From Schistocephalus solidus (taxonomy: Eukaryota > Platyhelminthes > Cestoda > Diphyllobothriidea > Diphyllobothriidae), in the NCBI GenBank assembly GCA_017591395.1, contig WEDG01003960.1:20610-84609 (forward strand): a DNA stretch of 64,000 nucleotides. The letters run 5' to 3'. This document shows positions 53,201 to 61,589 of this stretch, in pieces. The translations under genes were made by a program, and so were the position numbers. Under the pieces are notes generated by a model. The model was not told the origin of the DNA. It saw only the letters and a list, made by a program, of their open reading frames with translations, and did no database searches. The stretch's first letter is position 1. The number at the start of each line of letters is the position of its first letter.

Positions 53201-54919
53201 TGGTAGTGGGGTGGCAGGGGCACTAAGAATGGCAGGAGCGGAGGGTGTGCATAGTGTATCGGTGTTGCTTATAGGACTCACTACGAACACTAGCCACTAC
53301 GCGGCTGCTTGTGGGGTTCGAGAGTGAGCCCCAAGGCAGAACGCGACGAGTTTGTCCCGAGCATTCATTAACGAACCTTTTTTCCTATCCAGTCTCCGTT
53401 GTCTTTGTCGACAAGTTCATCTGCCTTTACTACTAGCTGCTGTGTGGTTGATGGCGGGGCTCAACAGTGAGCCCCAAGGCAGAACGGGGCAAGTGAGTCC
53501 CGGTGAGCGTTCGTCAAGGAAACCCTTTCTTCATCGTACAAAAATAAGGAAGTTAACTTCTACTTCACTCTTGGGAACATGGTGTCCTCTCTTTCTCCAT
53601 ACAGTCCTCCTTCTTCGGACCAGTGGCTGGTCACCAACGCATCGTCTAACCAGTAAAAGTTAAACGTTCTCAACTGAGCTTTACATTAATTTCTGCGGAA
53701 AACTCGTTGACACGTACACTGATAGTCCTCAGAGGTATGATTGTTTTCACGTGTGCTCTCCTTCCATCCGTAATTAACCCTTTCCGGTCCACGCAATCGC
53801 CCTGTACCCTTTCTGGATATTTTCAAGTTACCGGTAAGAGACAAGAATAGGAAATGCTTATGCACACGCATGTTCATAGCACAGTTGACGGGGATACCTG
53901 TCTGTTGAGGTCCGTGAAAATGTTGGTGAACACGGCTGTTTTCGGTGCCCTCTGATAATACCGGGAAGGCACGCTGTCCGTGTGTTATGGTGCTCCAACT
54001 ATATATTTTAAGACGGATCCTGCAATTGTCCTCGCGAGCCAGGTTTCGCTAGGGGTTGCTTTTATCCCGCCTCCCGTCAGGACATGAGAAAAGGAACTGT
54101 CCGTAATGGAGGTGGCTTTGCTCTAATTTCGAGGAAAATTAGGGTTAAGGTTGGGATTAGGGTTATGCCTGGGTTCACGCCTTAGGCTTGGGTTAGAGGT
54201 AGAACACGGGGGCGTTTACCCTTCCTGGAATCTTGCACAAGGCCGCTGGTATTACGTGGAAGTGTTCTTATTTAAAAGTGAGTCAGATCTCTTCGGTATT
54301 TGACTTCTTGGGGTTATTTATTCATGTGAACGGTCTCTTGAAAGAAAAAAAACAGATTTCGAGTATTCCGCTTCATTTGGGTTACATGGGCATAAAAATC
54401 AATTTTCAGATCCGCTAAGACCGCCGCCTTCCACATGCAGACTTGAATCTGTGTAAGTGTTTAAAAAAATCACCCTAACGTGGATAAATGTGGACTTTTC
54501 ATCCTAACTGCATCGTTTTCCGTTTGATTCAAACATTTGTGCAGAAACTGAGGGCGCGACTCGAGTTAATGTTCCCCTGTTAACTTCTCGCACAACGACA
54601 CAAGTCGACAACGGCAGCAAACTTCATATTATCGTGATGGTAACTTTTTCTTAGTTCCATTGTTGCCCATCCCCCCTCGTCACCAATACCTTCTTTTTTC
54701 CTTCACGACTGAATAGGCATCCCAGTGGACGCCATTTCACAAAGCAGCCACATTGTACTGGTCCTCACCAAGCGTGGTGGCCACATCGGTTTCTTGAACG
54801 GTCTGTCACCCAAAGGCCCAAACCTGATGGATCGGGCGGCCGCTGAGTTCTGTTCGGCCGTCTTCGAGAACCTCGACGAACTTCTTTCGGCAGCTGAGGA
54901 GACTGCTTCTACCGCCTGA
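37595..54919 (+). CDS. ABHD3: ABHD1/ABHD3-type alpha/beta-hydrolase, split gene
   Basis: Exons: 37595-37732, 37767-37930, 37969-38136, [one missing], 45958-46070, 48886-49174, 51605-51770, 54717-54919. The deduced protein of about 413 residues (plus the missing exon, about 18) matches ABHD1/ABHD3, membrane-anchored alpha/beta-hydrolases. Vertebrate ABHD3 cleaves medium-chain and oxidised phosphatidylcholines. Seen here: an N-terminal hydrophobic anchor (about residues 25-44), the Q.VLRP region, [12 protein letters not shown], the oxyanion strand [14 protein letters not shown], the nucleophile elbow [31 protein letters not shown], the acid motif AADDPF and the catalytic His in GGHIGFLNG. Phases match at every observed junction except 38136/45958, which requires an exon of 3n+1 bases. 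The triad is complete, so the gene is likely functional. Confidence 0.9.
37767..37930 (+). CDS. ABHD3: ABHD3-like exon 2
   Basis: Acceptor ATTTAG (34-bp intron), donor GA|GTGAGC. It encodes [20 protein letters not shown] followed by [11 protein letters not shown], matching the ABHD3 region FL..HCP.V...Y.PT.W...GR.QT.LRP. The exon only becomes visible once both micro-introns are removed, because the frame changes twice. Confidence 0.85.
37969..38136 (+). CDS. ABHD3: ABHD3-like exon 3
   Basis: Acceptor CCTTTTAG after a 38-bp intron; donor CG|GTAAGT. It encodes [19 protein letters not shown], then [11 protein letters not shown] (strand and oxyanion region) and the helix [15 protein letters not shown]. 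It ends two bases into a codon, so the next exon must begin with one base. Confidence 0.9.
38975..39250 (+). repeat. Two SINE bodies in tandem
   Basis: GACTAATAAGCCAGAAACGG...GTTGTCTTTCC and, after the leader-like GCTATGCGACC-region remnant, GGTTGGCTGATGATTGCC...CTTGTCTTTGTCG. Same order as the array at 41.2-42.7 kb but older. Confidence 0.6.
39251..40435. other. Intron sequence of the ABHD3-like gene, no feature
   Basis: No repeat or exon recognised. The missing ABHD3 exon, expected to encode roughly the N-H-R-G region, was searched for by eye here and not found. Confidence 0.35.
40440..40758 (+). repeat. tRNA-derived SINE unit
   Basis: Order: GCTCACCGATCTGG, body AAATGGCCATTCCGG, TTGTCTTTGTCGGTTCCACC, GTCGCTATACGACC, GAACATATATGTTCC, then the tRNA-like head ACGAGCCCATGGCTCAATAG (A box) and GGGTTTGAATCCCAGG (B box). 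It runs directly into a (TA)n tract. Confidence 0.75.
40759..40826. repeat. (TA)n microsatellite at the SINE head end
   Basis: About 68 bases of pure TA beginning exactly after GGTATTGGG, the point where the SINE body would start with TATGACTGG. Confidence 0.95.
41176..41228. repeat. (TA)n microsatellite
   Basis: About 52 bases of TA, abutting the start of the minus-strand SINE array. Confidence 0.95.
41229..42312 (-). repeat. Tandem array of SINE units (about 306 bp period)
   Basis: GCCACGGGCTCG recurs at 41381, 41688, 41994 and 42301 (spacing 306-307). Each unit in reverse orientation holds the tRNA-like head (B box GGTTCGAATCC, A box TGGCTCAATGG), SINE body, and a leader with GTCGCTATGCGAC and GAACATACATGTTC hairpins. 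Units are nearly identical, so amplification is recent. Confidence 0.9.
42325..42707 (+). repeat. SINE unit in opposite orientation to the array
   Basis: Leader, then tRNA-like head with A box TGGCTCAATGG at 42441-42451 and B box GGTTCGAATCC at 42484-42494, then body ending TTGTCTTTGTCGGTTCCACC near 42590, then a second leader. With the preceding array it forms a large inverted repeat centred near 42318. Confidence 0.9.
42722..43124 (-). mobile_element. Small element with inverted ends and a hammerhead-like core
   Basis: 42722-42763 and 43083-43124 are inverted copies (GGTTCGTCGGAAAAATCGAG ... CTCGATTTTTCCGACGAACC). Inside the left end, minus strand, lies CTGACGA (42791-42797), a hairpin (GTTGGT-GTG-ACCAAC) and GAAA (42767-42770). 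No ORF. This resembles a non-autonomous derivative of a Penelope-like element. Confidence 0.55.
42767..42797 (-). ncRNA. Hammerhead-ribozyme-like motif, copy 1
   Basis: Minus strand: CTGACGA, a 20-nt stem-loop II (GTTGGT/ACCAAC), GAAA, then stem III-like CGAGT-AAA-ACTCG. TTCGT upstream can pair with ACGAA downstream as stem I. The layout fits a minimal hammerhead of the type known in Penelope-like elements. No cleavage has been shown. Confidence 0.5.
43185..43891 (-). mobile_element. Penelope-like element, 3' fragment
   Basis: 43330-43891 is an inverted copy of 45245-45790 and so carries, in minus orientation, the RT end and GIY-YIG region. It continues at 43185-43330 into a UTR with the hammerhead-like motif. 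5'-truncated at 43891, where the plus-strand element begins. Confidence 0.7.
43248..43278 (-). ncRNA. Hammerhead-ribozyme-like motif, copy 2
   Basis: Minus strand: CTGACGA (43272-43278), a 20-nt stem-loop II with CCGG-AGAA-CCGG at its core, GAAA (43248-43251). GCGT upstream can pair with ACGT downstream. Same spacing as copy 1 but different stem II sequence. Confidence 0.5.
43892..45790 (+). mobile_element. Penelope-like element (RT plus GIY-YIG endonuclease)
   Basis: The N-terminal region reads [15 protein letters not shown], then [20 protein letters not shown] and a [19 protein letters not shown] segment (43893-44290). RT (44282-44962): [42 protein letters not shown] and the catalytic CVDDTF. 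After a frameshift near 44945: [20 protein letters not shown]. The GIY-YIG-like end (45440-45640) has [25 protein letters not shown] and TGHVFAWD. These elements prime at DNA ends and are a separate class from LINEs. Frameshifts and stops (45108-45240) make it inactive. Confidence 0.85.
44282..44962 (+). CDS. Penelope-like reverse transcriptase open frame
   Basis: 226 codons spanning RT motifs from [10 protein letters not shown] to VDDTF. The first listed codon is not a true start; the coding sequence continues from 43998 with a frame change near 44282. The active-site YVDD-type motif appears as CVDD. Confidence 0.85.
   Translation: MLKRLTGKKQLSGNIDKSLRQTEPTIAKIYGLPKLHNIEVSLRPIVLVIVRPTTKLPSGYSKSFIRLRKIVKPRLRIQWNFLKKLKGTTIFTDKLMVSFDGVSLFTSIPLALAKQYTEELLLFHNTDVPAAAALELMDLCLETNFSFERKFYKKLKGAQMGSPISGFLAEITMQKLEATALPLVTLQLWLRCVDDTFVVVKKDRLETLHNTINHNSENLICTRKGS
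45800..45930 (-). repeat. SINE copy next to exon acceptor
   Basis: ACCGACAAAGATAAAGGACA, AATGGCCATTTTTGG and GATCGAACCCACGACCTC match SINE body and B-box region in reverse. It ends only about 25 bp before the ABHD3 exon at 45958 and may supply part of the intron's 3' end. Confidence 0.65.
45958..46070 (+). CDS. ABHD3: ABHD3-like exon with catalytic serine
   Basis: Acceptor TTTGCAG, donor GC|GTATGT. It encodes [18 protein letters not shown], then [20 protein letters not shown] is the nucleophile elbow. It starts in phase 0 and ends in phase 2. Confidence 0.92.
46808..46993 (-). CDS. Small open frame with a signal-peptide-like start
   Basis: 61 codons on the minus strand within an ABHD3 intron. 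The N-terminus [20 protein letters not shown] is hydrophobic like a secretion signal, followed by a polar, acidic stretch. No family recognised. It could be a chance frame. Confidence 0.2.
   Translation of the reverse strand: MIFLLLLTATICLRNQWHGSALVDTDSIERIEEANFQVSMASETRKGDGIATNHWPMYDHL
47660..47755 (+). repeat. Short tandem repeat
   Basis: GGGCAATGTTGTAGCCTTT occurs near 47667 and 47722, with a diverged copy GGGCAATATTGTAACCTTT between them. Confidence 0.7.
48261..48840. other. Overlapping open frames, unclassified
   Basis: A 139-codon minus frame (48261-48680) and two plus frames overlap here. The base composition is more GC-rich than the surroundings. The minus frame is very basic and shows no motif I know. 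Possibly a decayed retroelement inside the ABHD3 intron. Confidence 0.25.
48886..49174 (+). CDS. ABHD3: ABHD3-like cap/lid region exon
   Basis: Acceptor CCCTTTAG, donor AAC|GTAAGT. The first base completes the Ala codon of the previous exon ([16 protein letters not shown]). It is followed by a linker longer than in vertebrates, a [19 protein letters not shown] segment and a helical [20 protein letters not shown]. Confidence 0.9.
49175..50690. other. ABHD3 intron, no feature
   Basis: No repeat, RNA or exon recognised. A 121-codon minus open frame at 49953-50318 lacks motifs. Confidence 0.35.
50695..51035 (-). mobile_element. mariner-type transposase fragment, frameshifted
   Basis: The minus strand reads [13 protein letters not shown] (like F....V.GDE.W), then in the next frame [34 protein letters not shown] and HLWQAYY, matching mariner K.M..VWWD..GVI..E.LP...T.N...Y..QL. 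The central DDE-region order is kept but the frame is broken. No terminal inverted repeats identified. Confidence 0.65.
51605..51770 (+). CDS. ABHD3: ABHD3-like exon with catalytic aspartate
   Basis: Acceptor CACCCAG, donor A|GTAAGT. It encodes [23 protein letters not shown], and [19 protein letters not shown]. The D in ADDP is the expected acid of the triad. Phase 0 in, phase 1 out. Confidence 0.92.
51865..52055 (-). repeat. SINE copy
   Basis: TTACCAACAAAGACAGGGGA, ATGACCATTTCTTGCTCATTAG, and the tRNA-like head with GCTCTAAGCCACGGGCTCG, in reverse orientation, starting about 95 bp after the 51770 donor. Confidence 0.7.
52115..52860. repeat. Interspersed repeat, two partial tandem units
   Basis: 52115-52330 matches 55555-55760 (GCTCCACACCAGGTGGTGCA, AATTAGTTTTTAAGTGATA, GGGCGCAGGTGGCT). 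52395-52520 and 52760-52890 repeat CTGACTC.CAGT...CAGCCACTC.ACACA and CCACGG.TT..AG, period about 367 bp. Confidence 0.65.
52960..53290 (-). mobile_element. Retroelement zinc-finger ORF remnant
   Basis: The minus frame 52976-53290 ends [20 protein letters not shown], a C2H2-like finger half, preceded by Pro/Thr/Ser-rich sequence and a [12 protein letters not shown] segment. The same order recurs near 56425-56725. As I recall, such fingers occur in ORFs of flatworm retroelements; the element itself is not identified here. Confidence 0.5.
53285..53530 (+). repeat. SINE-associated composite
   Basis: Two copies of GCGGCTGCTTGTGGGGTTC / GGTTGATGGCGGGGCTC followed by AGTGAGCCCCAAGGCAGAACG, separated by a SINE body end (CCAGTCTCCGTTGTCTTTGTCG). 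Confidence 0.65.
54090..54225 (+). repeat. Interspersed repeat with TTAGGG-like core, copy 1
   Basis: GTGGCTTTGCTCTAATTTCGAGG, then TTAGGGTTAAGGTTGGGATTAGGG, then AGAACACGGGGGCGTTTACCCTTCCT. It shares both flanks with 63425-63690. Confidence 0.65.
54717..54919 (+). CDS. ABHD3: ABHD3-like last exon with catalytic histidine
   Basis: Acceptor GAATAG; the first two bases complete a Ser codon. It encodes [20 protein letters not shown], then a [19 protein letters not shown] tail, stop TGA 54917-54919. GGHIGF is the family's catalytic His motif. No obvious AATAAA was seen within about 300 bp downstream. Confidence 0.92.
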
Positions 54920-55554
54920 GTCACACCACGGTCTTTGCACAGACCGGGTCGCGTTTTAGTGCCTTCCTTGATCATGACAGCATAGAAGCACGCTTCTTGA
55001 ATCTCCGCCTTCACCTTTTTTAGTGTTTCGGAGGGGAATATTTCAGCAGCTGGCATGTGGGGCGCTGTATGGCTGTGTATCTATTTCTCGTCATCATCAC
55101 TATTTTCACGTTTTCCACCCCATATTGCACTGTAACCAGGAACGTTTCTGATAATATATACACATGGAAGAAGCAGATATTTCTGTGAATTTTCAATCTG
55201 AGCTTAAAAACAGCTGAAAAGATGTGCCTTTTGCCCCTGAAATACCATTTCACTCGTCTCTTCCCATCTGCACATTTTCCTGCTTGCCATCAACGTTTCC
55301 AACTATGTGTGTACGCGCACTGTGTTGTAAAAAATGCAGAGAAATTAAATATACATATCCTTGTTCGAATGGATCGTTTTATTTAATAGTAGTGAAAATG
55401 CGATTTTCAGATGGCGCGTCAGAAGTAGACGAGGCGTTCGCCGGTAGTGGTTTATTTGATGTCTGACGTTTCGAGTAGTGGTTTTGCTTACCCGTATTCA
55501 GAGATGGGAAACCCACAAGCCGACATTTCGACCGTTGTATTCCGACGATATTTG

Positions 55555-55905
55555 CAGCATGCTCCACACCATGGTGGTGCAGGGATGGTGATATGCGCGT
55601 GGATTAGTTTTTAGTGATAATAGACTTACACTGCAGCTACCGCACACGCTCTCTTCCCTCACCTGTCTGTACTCGGTATCAAGGCAAAGTTACGAAGACC
55701 CGAGGCGGGGACGGGCGCAGGTGGCTAGCGTGGCCGGAGACGCTCCTGACTGGGTCCCATGCCTCAATCTTATCCTACGGAGTGACAGTGTCATGAATAG
55801 CAAGAGTGGCTGGTGCGGCGTGAGCCTGCACCTACACGTGCCACCATACCCCCATGTTCGGCATTTGTTACGGAAACAAAACCCGAATAACAACTGTCGT
55901 GCACT
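55555..55905. repeat. Second copy of the 52115 repeat
   Basis: GCTCCACACCATGGTGGTGCA, GGATTAGTTTTTAGTGATAA, GCAGCTACCGCAC, GGGCGCAGGTGGCTAGCG. Direct orientation relative to 52115, 3.4 kb away. Confidence 0.65.
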
Positions 55906-56389
55906 GATCTGGCCCTAATGTTGGTCCAGCGCATCTACCCCGCGGCCCATTCAGGGGGCACCGAAACCCAAAGAGCTGTCATTTTATGCGGCTCCTTGTG
56001 CGGTGCGTAGCCAGCCAATACCGATTGCGGGGTTGCACCGGACCCGCGTCTCATTGTGACGTGTCGCCACTGCCCTCCGTTGATAGACTCTAGGAGCGGC
56101 ATCTCCCTATAACTTCTTTCCCTCGCTGTAATTAGCCACGGAATTAAATGGTGGCCCCAATTCTTCCACGCCTTGGCTGTCTCCTGTTAAAAAACTTCAT
56201 ACAACCACATAGGGGGCAGGCAAGTCAATATGGCGGTTAACGCGGCATTCTGTAGATATTCCGGCTTCTTTTAGCTGCCTTGGTGTGTGATCCTCGCTTG
56301 GACCTACAACTCCAACGGCGTCAAAGTGAGCTGCAGGCCGATTTAGCCCGCAGTTAGTATTGGCAGGCTACGCCTCAGGCAAAGAGCGG

Positions 56390-57080
56390 CATACAAGGAG
56401 AGGTGTGCGGATGAATCTTCAGACTCTCAAGATGGGCAAGCGAAACCACTGCTGCTAGGAGATGCTGCCTCAGTGAGGTGGGGTAGTTTGGTTGAACCTT
56501 GTAAATCACACAATGCGTGGTGTTCATGTGTTGGGGGGCCGAATGGATCCGTGGCTGTAGAGTTGGGCGCGATGGAGAGTTTAGGTGCTGGAGGCGGGCG
56601 AGGTGTGTCGATAATGCGGTGAATTCCTCTTGTGAATGAGAAGGCACATGCCGTGGGCAGTGCGGACAATGGAGACGGATGTGGTAAGTGCATGTTGGGG
56701 CTCCAGGCACTGTTGCACCGGTCACAGTGTGAGGAATTCGCAGTTGGCCGATGCGTGAAGCGAATGTGCGATCGAAATGGGGACAGGTGGGATCGCGTCC
56801 ATATTGGTGGTGGTGAGGGTAGTGGTAAAGGTGTCATCGAGAGTGACCTCACCGATGATGGGCATTACAGACGCGGTTGTTGTTGTGGTGGCGGTTGTCG
56901 TATCCGCGGAAATTGCGACAGTGATTATTGAGGTGACGGTTATCGATGACGGCAGGACTGTGGTCACCGGTGATGCGAGGTGATTGTCGTCATAGACGCA
57001 ATAGGGGTTGAGGCAGGGGTGAAGATAGGGGTGTTTTTGAATGCAACAGTTGATGTTGCCTTCCTCCATAGCATTCAAAG
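56390..57080 (-). mobile_element. Retroelement zinc-finger ORF remnant, longer copy
   Basis: The minus strand starts near 57078 with a Thr-rich linker (TTTATTTTTASV), then DAIPPVPISIAHSLHASANC-like broken fingers, then VPGAPTCTYHIRLHCPHCPR and EEFTALSTHLARLQHLNS. The finger frames shift at least twice. Related to 52960-53290. Confidence 0.55.
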
Positions 57081-57099
57081 ATGTCCGGCGAGACCGATT

Positions 57100-58289
57100 T
57101 AAGCACGGAAAGGGAAACGGTGCAGACGTACGGGTGTAAGGGCAAACAAAATCAGAAAAAAACTACGTTATGTTGGGATTTCTGTTATGACTGCCCAAAC
57201 TGGACACGGTAATAGGAACCGCCCCGCCCGCTTATAGTAGATGCCATTTCGGTAAATTTCAGGATGGGTAAATATATATGTGTCTTAATACTACTCCAGT
57301 AGCAAGACTATATCGTTACGATAGCGAGGGGATATCGATTTTTCGCTATACGTATACCGAGGCTATAACGTTTTGTCCGGCGGATGAATATCGAGGGGAT
57401 ATCGAATTTTCGAGATGCTCAGCGGGACTTACAGCATTACGTACGATTCATTAAATTAAGTTCTAATCCATTAAAATTTGCGTCTCTTTTCTCCTCCAGT
57501 ACTTTTTTTTAATCGCAAAATCTGAACGACCCACTGATTCGTACCGGGCTGAACAACATGGCGTCCCCTACCCCATGGAGGGGTTAACTGCACGCATGCA
57601 GGTATGCTGCAGTCCATCGGCGAGAATGTTTCAAGGTTCCTAGTGTTTGAGATACACTGAACGTTGGTTTGTGTAGTACTAATTTGCAGCGATTGATAAA
57701 CTGTAGTATCTGCCAGAAAGCACGCAGGGAATGCTGGGGGATCCACTGATGATCCGGATCCTTCGCAGCTGTGTTAAACAGCGGCCGATTATCGGCGAAA
57801 CGCGTGCCTGGGCTTTAGTTAGTACGTATGCTGTGAGCATGGCGCCATCTCTCACCCTCCTTCATTGTTCTGGCTTTGAAGTTTATATGCAGACTGACCT
57901 CGTCCACAACGACATACCATACTTACTGACGATGATGTCTGTGTATCTTCTACTGTCAATTCAAAGAATGAATTACTACGATCAAGCATGCTTAACGCGT
58001 TCTAGTACGGGAACTGTTCTGCCCTCCATCTTTTGCGGACTTCTTCCTCGATTTCACGTAAAAGCTGTGTCCCATATCGCTTAATTCGTCGTCATCGCGT
58101 TCTGTCGGATTCCTCTCTAAACATATTTAACAATACAGTAACAAAAGCAAGCAGGTATGAAGCAATATCAAAATAAAACAGAGAGAGCTTCCCTTCGTCA
58201 CTCGTCGAGCGCGCACGCCAAGAGGTAATGGCGTGCGGTCTGAACGCGATTAAAGATGACCAACAAATCAGCAGAGGAATTACATCAGG
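57100..58289. other. Mostly unclassified, repeat flank inside
   Basis: 57205-57260 (GGACACGGTAATAGGAACCG...CCGCCCGCTTA) matches the reverse complement of 63705-63745, so it is a flank of the TTAGGG-like repeat. 57326-57346 and 57391-57411 repeat CGAGGGGATATCGA.TTTTCG. A 117-codon frame at 57731-58084 has no motif. Confidence 0.4.
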
Positions 58290-58570
58290 GAGGAAACCAA
58301 TGACGTGTCAGCGGCTCTTATGACAAAAATTCGCTATTCGCGCTATCGCCTTGATATACCCTTCCTACTAGGTTACCACTAACCCTAACATAAAACTAGA
58401 CTGTCTTTAATTTAACCTACGGGTAACACAAACTCAAACTAAACCTTTAGCCTAATCCTGACCCTAACCCCAACTCTGACCTCAACCTCAAACTTAAAAC
58501 GAACCCTTAAATTAACCCTAATCCTCACTTTAATCCCTAACATTATTTCCTTGGAAGTTGGCGCGAAGTC
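58290..58570 (-). repeat. Interspersed repeat with TTAGGG-like core, copy 2
   Basis: CCCTTCCTACTAGGTTACCA, then CTAACCCTAACATAAAACTA... with many CCTAA/CCTAACC words, ending TTATTTCCTTGGAAGTTGG. Inverted relative to the other two copies. Confidence 0.6.
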
Positions 58571-60670
58571 ACGTTTATTGTGAATGATTTCTTTCCCGTG
58601 TCCTTTTTAGGCAGCCAAAAAGGCACCCTTACCTAATGTAACGCTACTGAATATTTAGATGGTGTCGGACGCCCGTAGTTTGAACAGTTAAGCAGGAGCC
58701 CCGTTGAGGCAGAATCGTTAAGCACTTTATCATGCACACACATGTATAGATAGAAGGAGAGAATAAGTTTATAACGTAAGGGATCTATGTAAACAGTAAC
58801 AAATTGTAGACAATAAAAGAGAAGTATAAAGATACAAGCGAATACTGGAGACTTATACAATCGATCCGCTTGGAGTGGGAGGTGGTTACGAATGATCAGT
58901 TAGATACCGGTGGGGAGTGTAGCGCTGTTCGCAAATGCGGGTGAGGGACGTGGAGATGCTGATGGTCAGGGGCCTACGAGACGGTACGATAGCGGTAACG
59001 AGGGGAGATGTCAGTGGTAGGGAGGGAAGGAACACCGGCCATCTTCACAGACCAGAAAATTGTTCCCAGTCCATTCAAACAATTCTGTCGGAACTGTGGT
59101 CTTTTACGTAGGGATATATCCGGGTGTCCACTGCAATTTGTTGTCAGTCCATCGTAATTATGCAAACTGACCAATCAACTTCAAGGCTAACTCAAACACG
59201 CCCTCACTCAAGGTGGTCTGACGCCTGCCACGGTGACAGTTGGACGCCTGCTCTGACATCGTAAGGCGTGTGTCCTCATCCAGCTGTCAACTGGCTCCAA
59301 GCTATACTTCATTAATTCAGTACAGCAGTGCGGAGTAATGACGCCGACTTTCAGGTTGCGGCTCCTTCAACGAGACCCAGCCGCCACACCTTCAATTTCG
59401 AAGAGGCCGAAATTCTCGCGAGGGGTGACAATCGCGTGAGCCGTTAGCTGCCTGGTTCAGGGTTCACGGGGCCCCATTCTATCAAAAAGTGCAAGGACCC
59501 CTATGCTGAAACTTAACTGGGCCAAAGTAATCACCCCCCCCCCCCAGGAGTGCAAAGGCGAACACTGTTTTCAATGCCAGTACCAGTGAGCCAGATTTTT
59601 GAGCCATCAGCTCGCCAATATCTAACATGGGTGATTAAATTTCAGCGATTAACGACTCTTATACTACTATAATAGCACCAGAGGGCAATCATCCTCGATG
59701 AAGGCAGCCGTTAATTGGCGTGGCTATGTGGTAGCCTAGCGCCTGCATCCTAGAAATACTGCAACCCCCTATGTAAGCATTACCCGTATGTGATGCTGTC
59801 TCTGAAGATAAGTTCGAGCACGTATCCGGAACGTCGGGTGGCTGAAATTCTTGTTCCAGTGATCGCGTCTAATTCTTCTAATACAAGACCCTCTACTAGT
59901 ACCTGACTTCGCTTCTTTCTATTCGGGATCGGATCTGAAGGTTCTAGTGTCTACAATCTGACTTATGACTAAAGCTGCCACCACAAGATCACTTGGCGTA
60001 CCCTACCAAAAGTAAGCCACTGTTCACAGTAAGTAAGTAAGACTTATTCCTCCGGATGAACCCACCTCACGATAAGTCTGTCTAGCCTTTTAACCGCAAA
60101 ATGTCGGGCAATTGAAAACATGGGTATAGCGATTGTTCTTACCAGGAAATGTATGCAAACAGCACTGCGTCGTATTTGCGCTGTTTGTCGCTTTCACTTC
60201 AACCAGCCTCCGCGTCATATCTTTGATAGAATACTGACTGACAGATGTAATGCGAGTTTGCTTCAAAGTTCTGATCAAAGCTACTTTCGCACATATGTAG
60301 TACGTGCAGTACAAACGCTAACCATCCAATTTTTCGTCAAAAAAAATAATCCAAAACGTGCTCAGTTCGATTTAGATCTGATAATCGTCTCGGTTACTGA
60401 ATTTTCCGCACCTCACAGGCTTTTATACTATAATTCGTTTGAACCACTTGTGAAAAACTCGGGGATCTCGGTGGAAATTGAACCAATAATTCTCGCTCGA
60501 TAAGGTACCACGTCGTCACCCTGCAATGAAGAATTCTCCGTTTCCGTGTGGATGTAGTAATCTCTTCTTCTTCGCTCTCCCTCAGTATCCAAATAAGTCC
60601 TCGTTATCAACATTTCGATTTGTAATTTCCAGTTAACCTTTACTATGTCAGCGATGATACCCATGTAAAG
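58571..60670. other. No gene recognised
   Basis: Contains a C13 run at 59536-59548 and a 127-codon plus frame at 60120-60503 (one CAVC motif, otherwise no family features). I see nothing else supportable. Confidence 0.35.
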
Positions 60671-60676
60671 ATTTAG

Positions 60677-61266
60677 GAAGTTAACTTCGGCGAACGTGCG
60701 TTTTCGACTATTCATCTTCGAGGTGGGGAAGGGTAGCAAGAATTTAAACAACCAATAAACAGTAAGTTTGGGGGAGAGGGTTGAGGGCGTTCAGGCGTCT
60801 AGTTTTGTCAGGAGCTGAGACGAGGGCGGGACCGGGAAGGAGGTGTCCGACAATTAGCTACGTCTCTGTCTCATCGCTGTTCTGCGAAGTTTCAGGTTTG
60901 AATCTTCATATTAGATTAACTTCTGCCAGGGAGCCGTAAACTCTATATGAGCGCCCTATAAAATTACATGGTTGATTTGGCTAGCCGAACGGCCACGACT
61001 TCTGCCGTCACAGGAACTTGGAGTGTCTGTCCGACATTTTGTAGATGACGCGGTACAGCGATGAGACGTAGCTTAGTGTCAGAGGCCTCCTTCCCCTCTC
61101 CCTCCTCACCCCCAACCCCGCCCTCGTCTAAGCCCCTGACGCCTGAATGCCCTCAACCCCTCTGCCAAACTTACTGTTTATTGAGTGCTTAAACGCTTGC
61201 TACCCTACTCCACCTCATATTAAAGAAATAAATTGAAAACTTACGTTCGCGGAAGTTGACTTCTTC
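60677..61266. repeat. Foldback element, long imperfect inverted repeat
   Basis: The arm 60677-60895 and the arm 61030-61266 are inverted copies: GAAGTTAACTTCGGCGAACG pairs with CGTTCGCGGAAGTTGACTTC, AATAAACAGTAAGTTTGG with CCAAACTTACTGTTTATT, GACGAGGGCGGGACC with ACCCCGCCCTCGTC. The spacer is about 135 bp. No ORF. MITE-like or foldback. Confidence 0.8.
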
Positions 61267-61490
61267 AACGTTTACTTTTTATTCATGTTTAGTCCCACAC
61301 CTGCCGCAAGCTTTCATTAACTTGGACCACGGACATAGCCTATTTGGTCGCGGCTACCTCGCTGGTTATCCATAAAGTTTGTATTTGACTATTCTAAGGT
61401 CTTAACCTAAACTGCGAGCAGTCGGTCGAAATTACAGGATTTCATTGTACATTGTGCCATGAGGAGCCCACGTCCTAGTTTACAACCGTT

Positions 61491-61585
61491 TCCCCCTCTC
61501 CTCCTCCTCCTCCTCCTCCCTCCCTCCTCCTCCCTCCTCCTCCTCCTCCTCCTCCTCTCCTCCTCCTCCTCCTCTTCCTCCTTTT
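61491..61585. repeat. (TCC)n pyrimidine tract
   Basis: About 95 bases almost entirely of C and T in TCC triplets. Confidence 0.95.
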
Positions 61586-61589
61586 TCTC

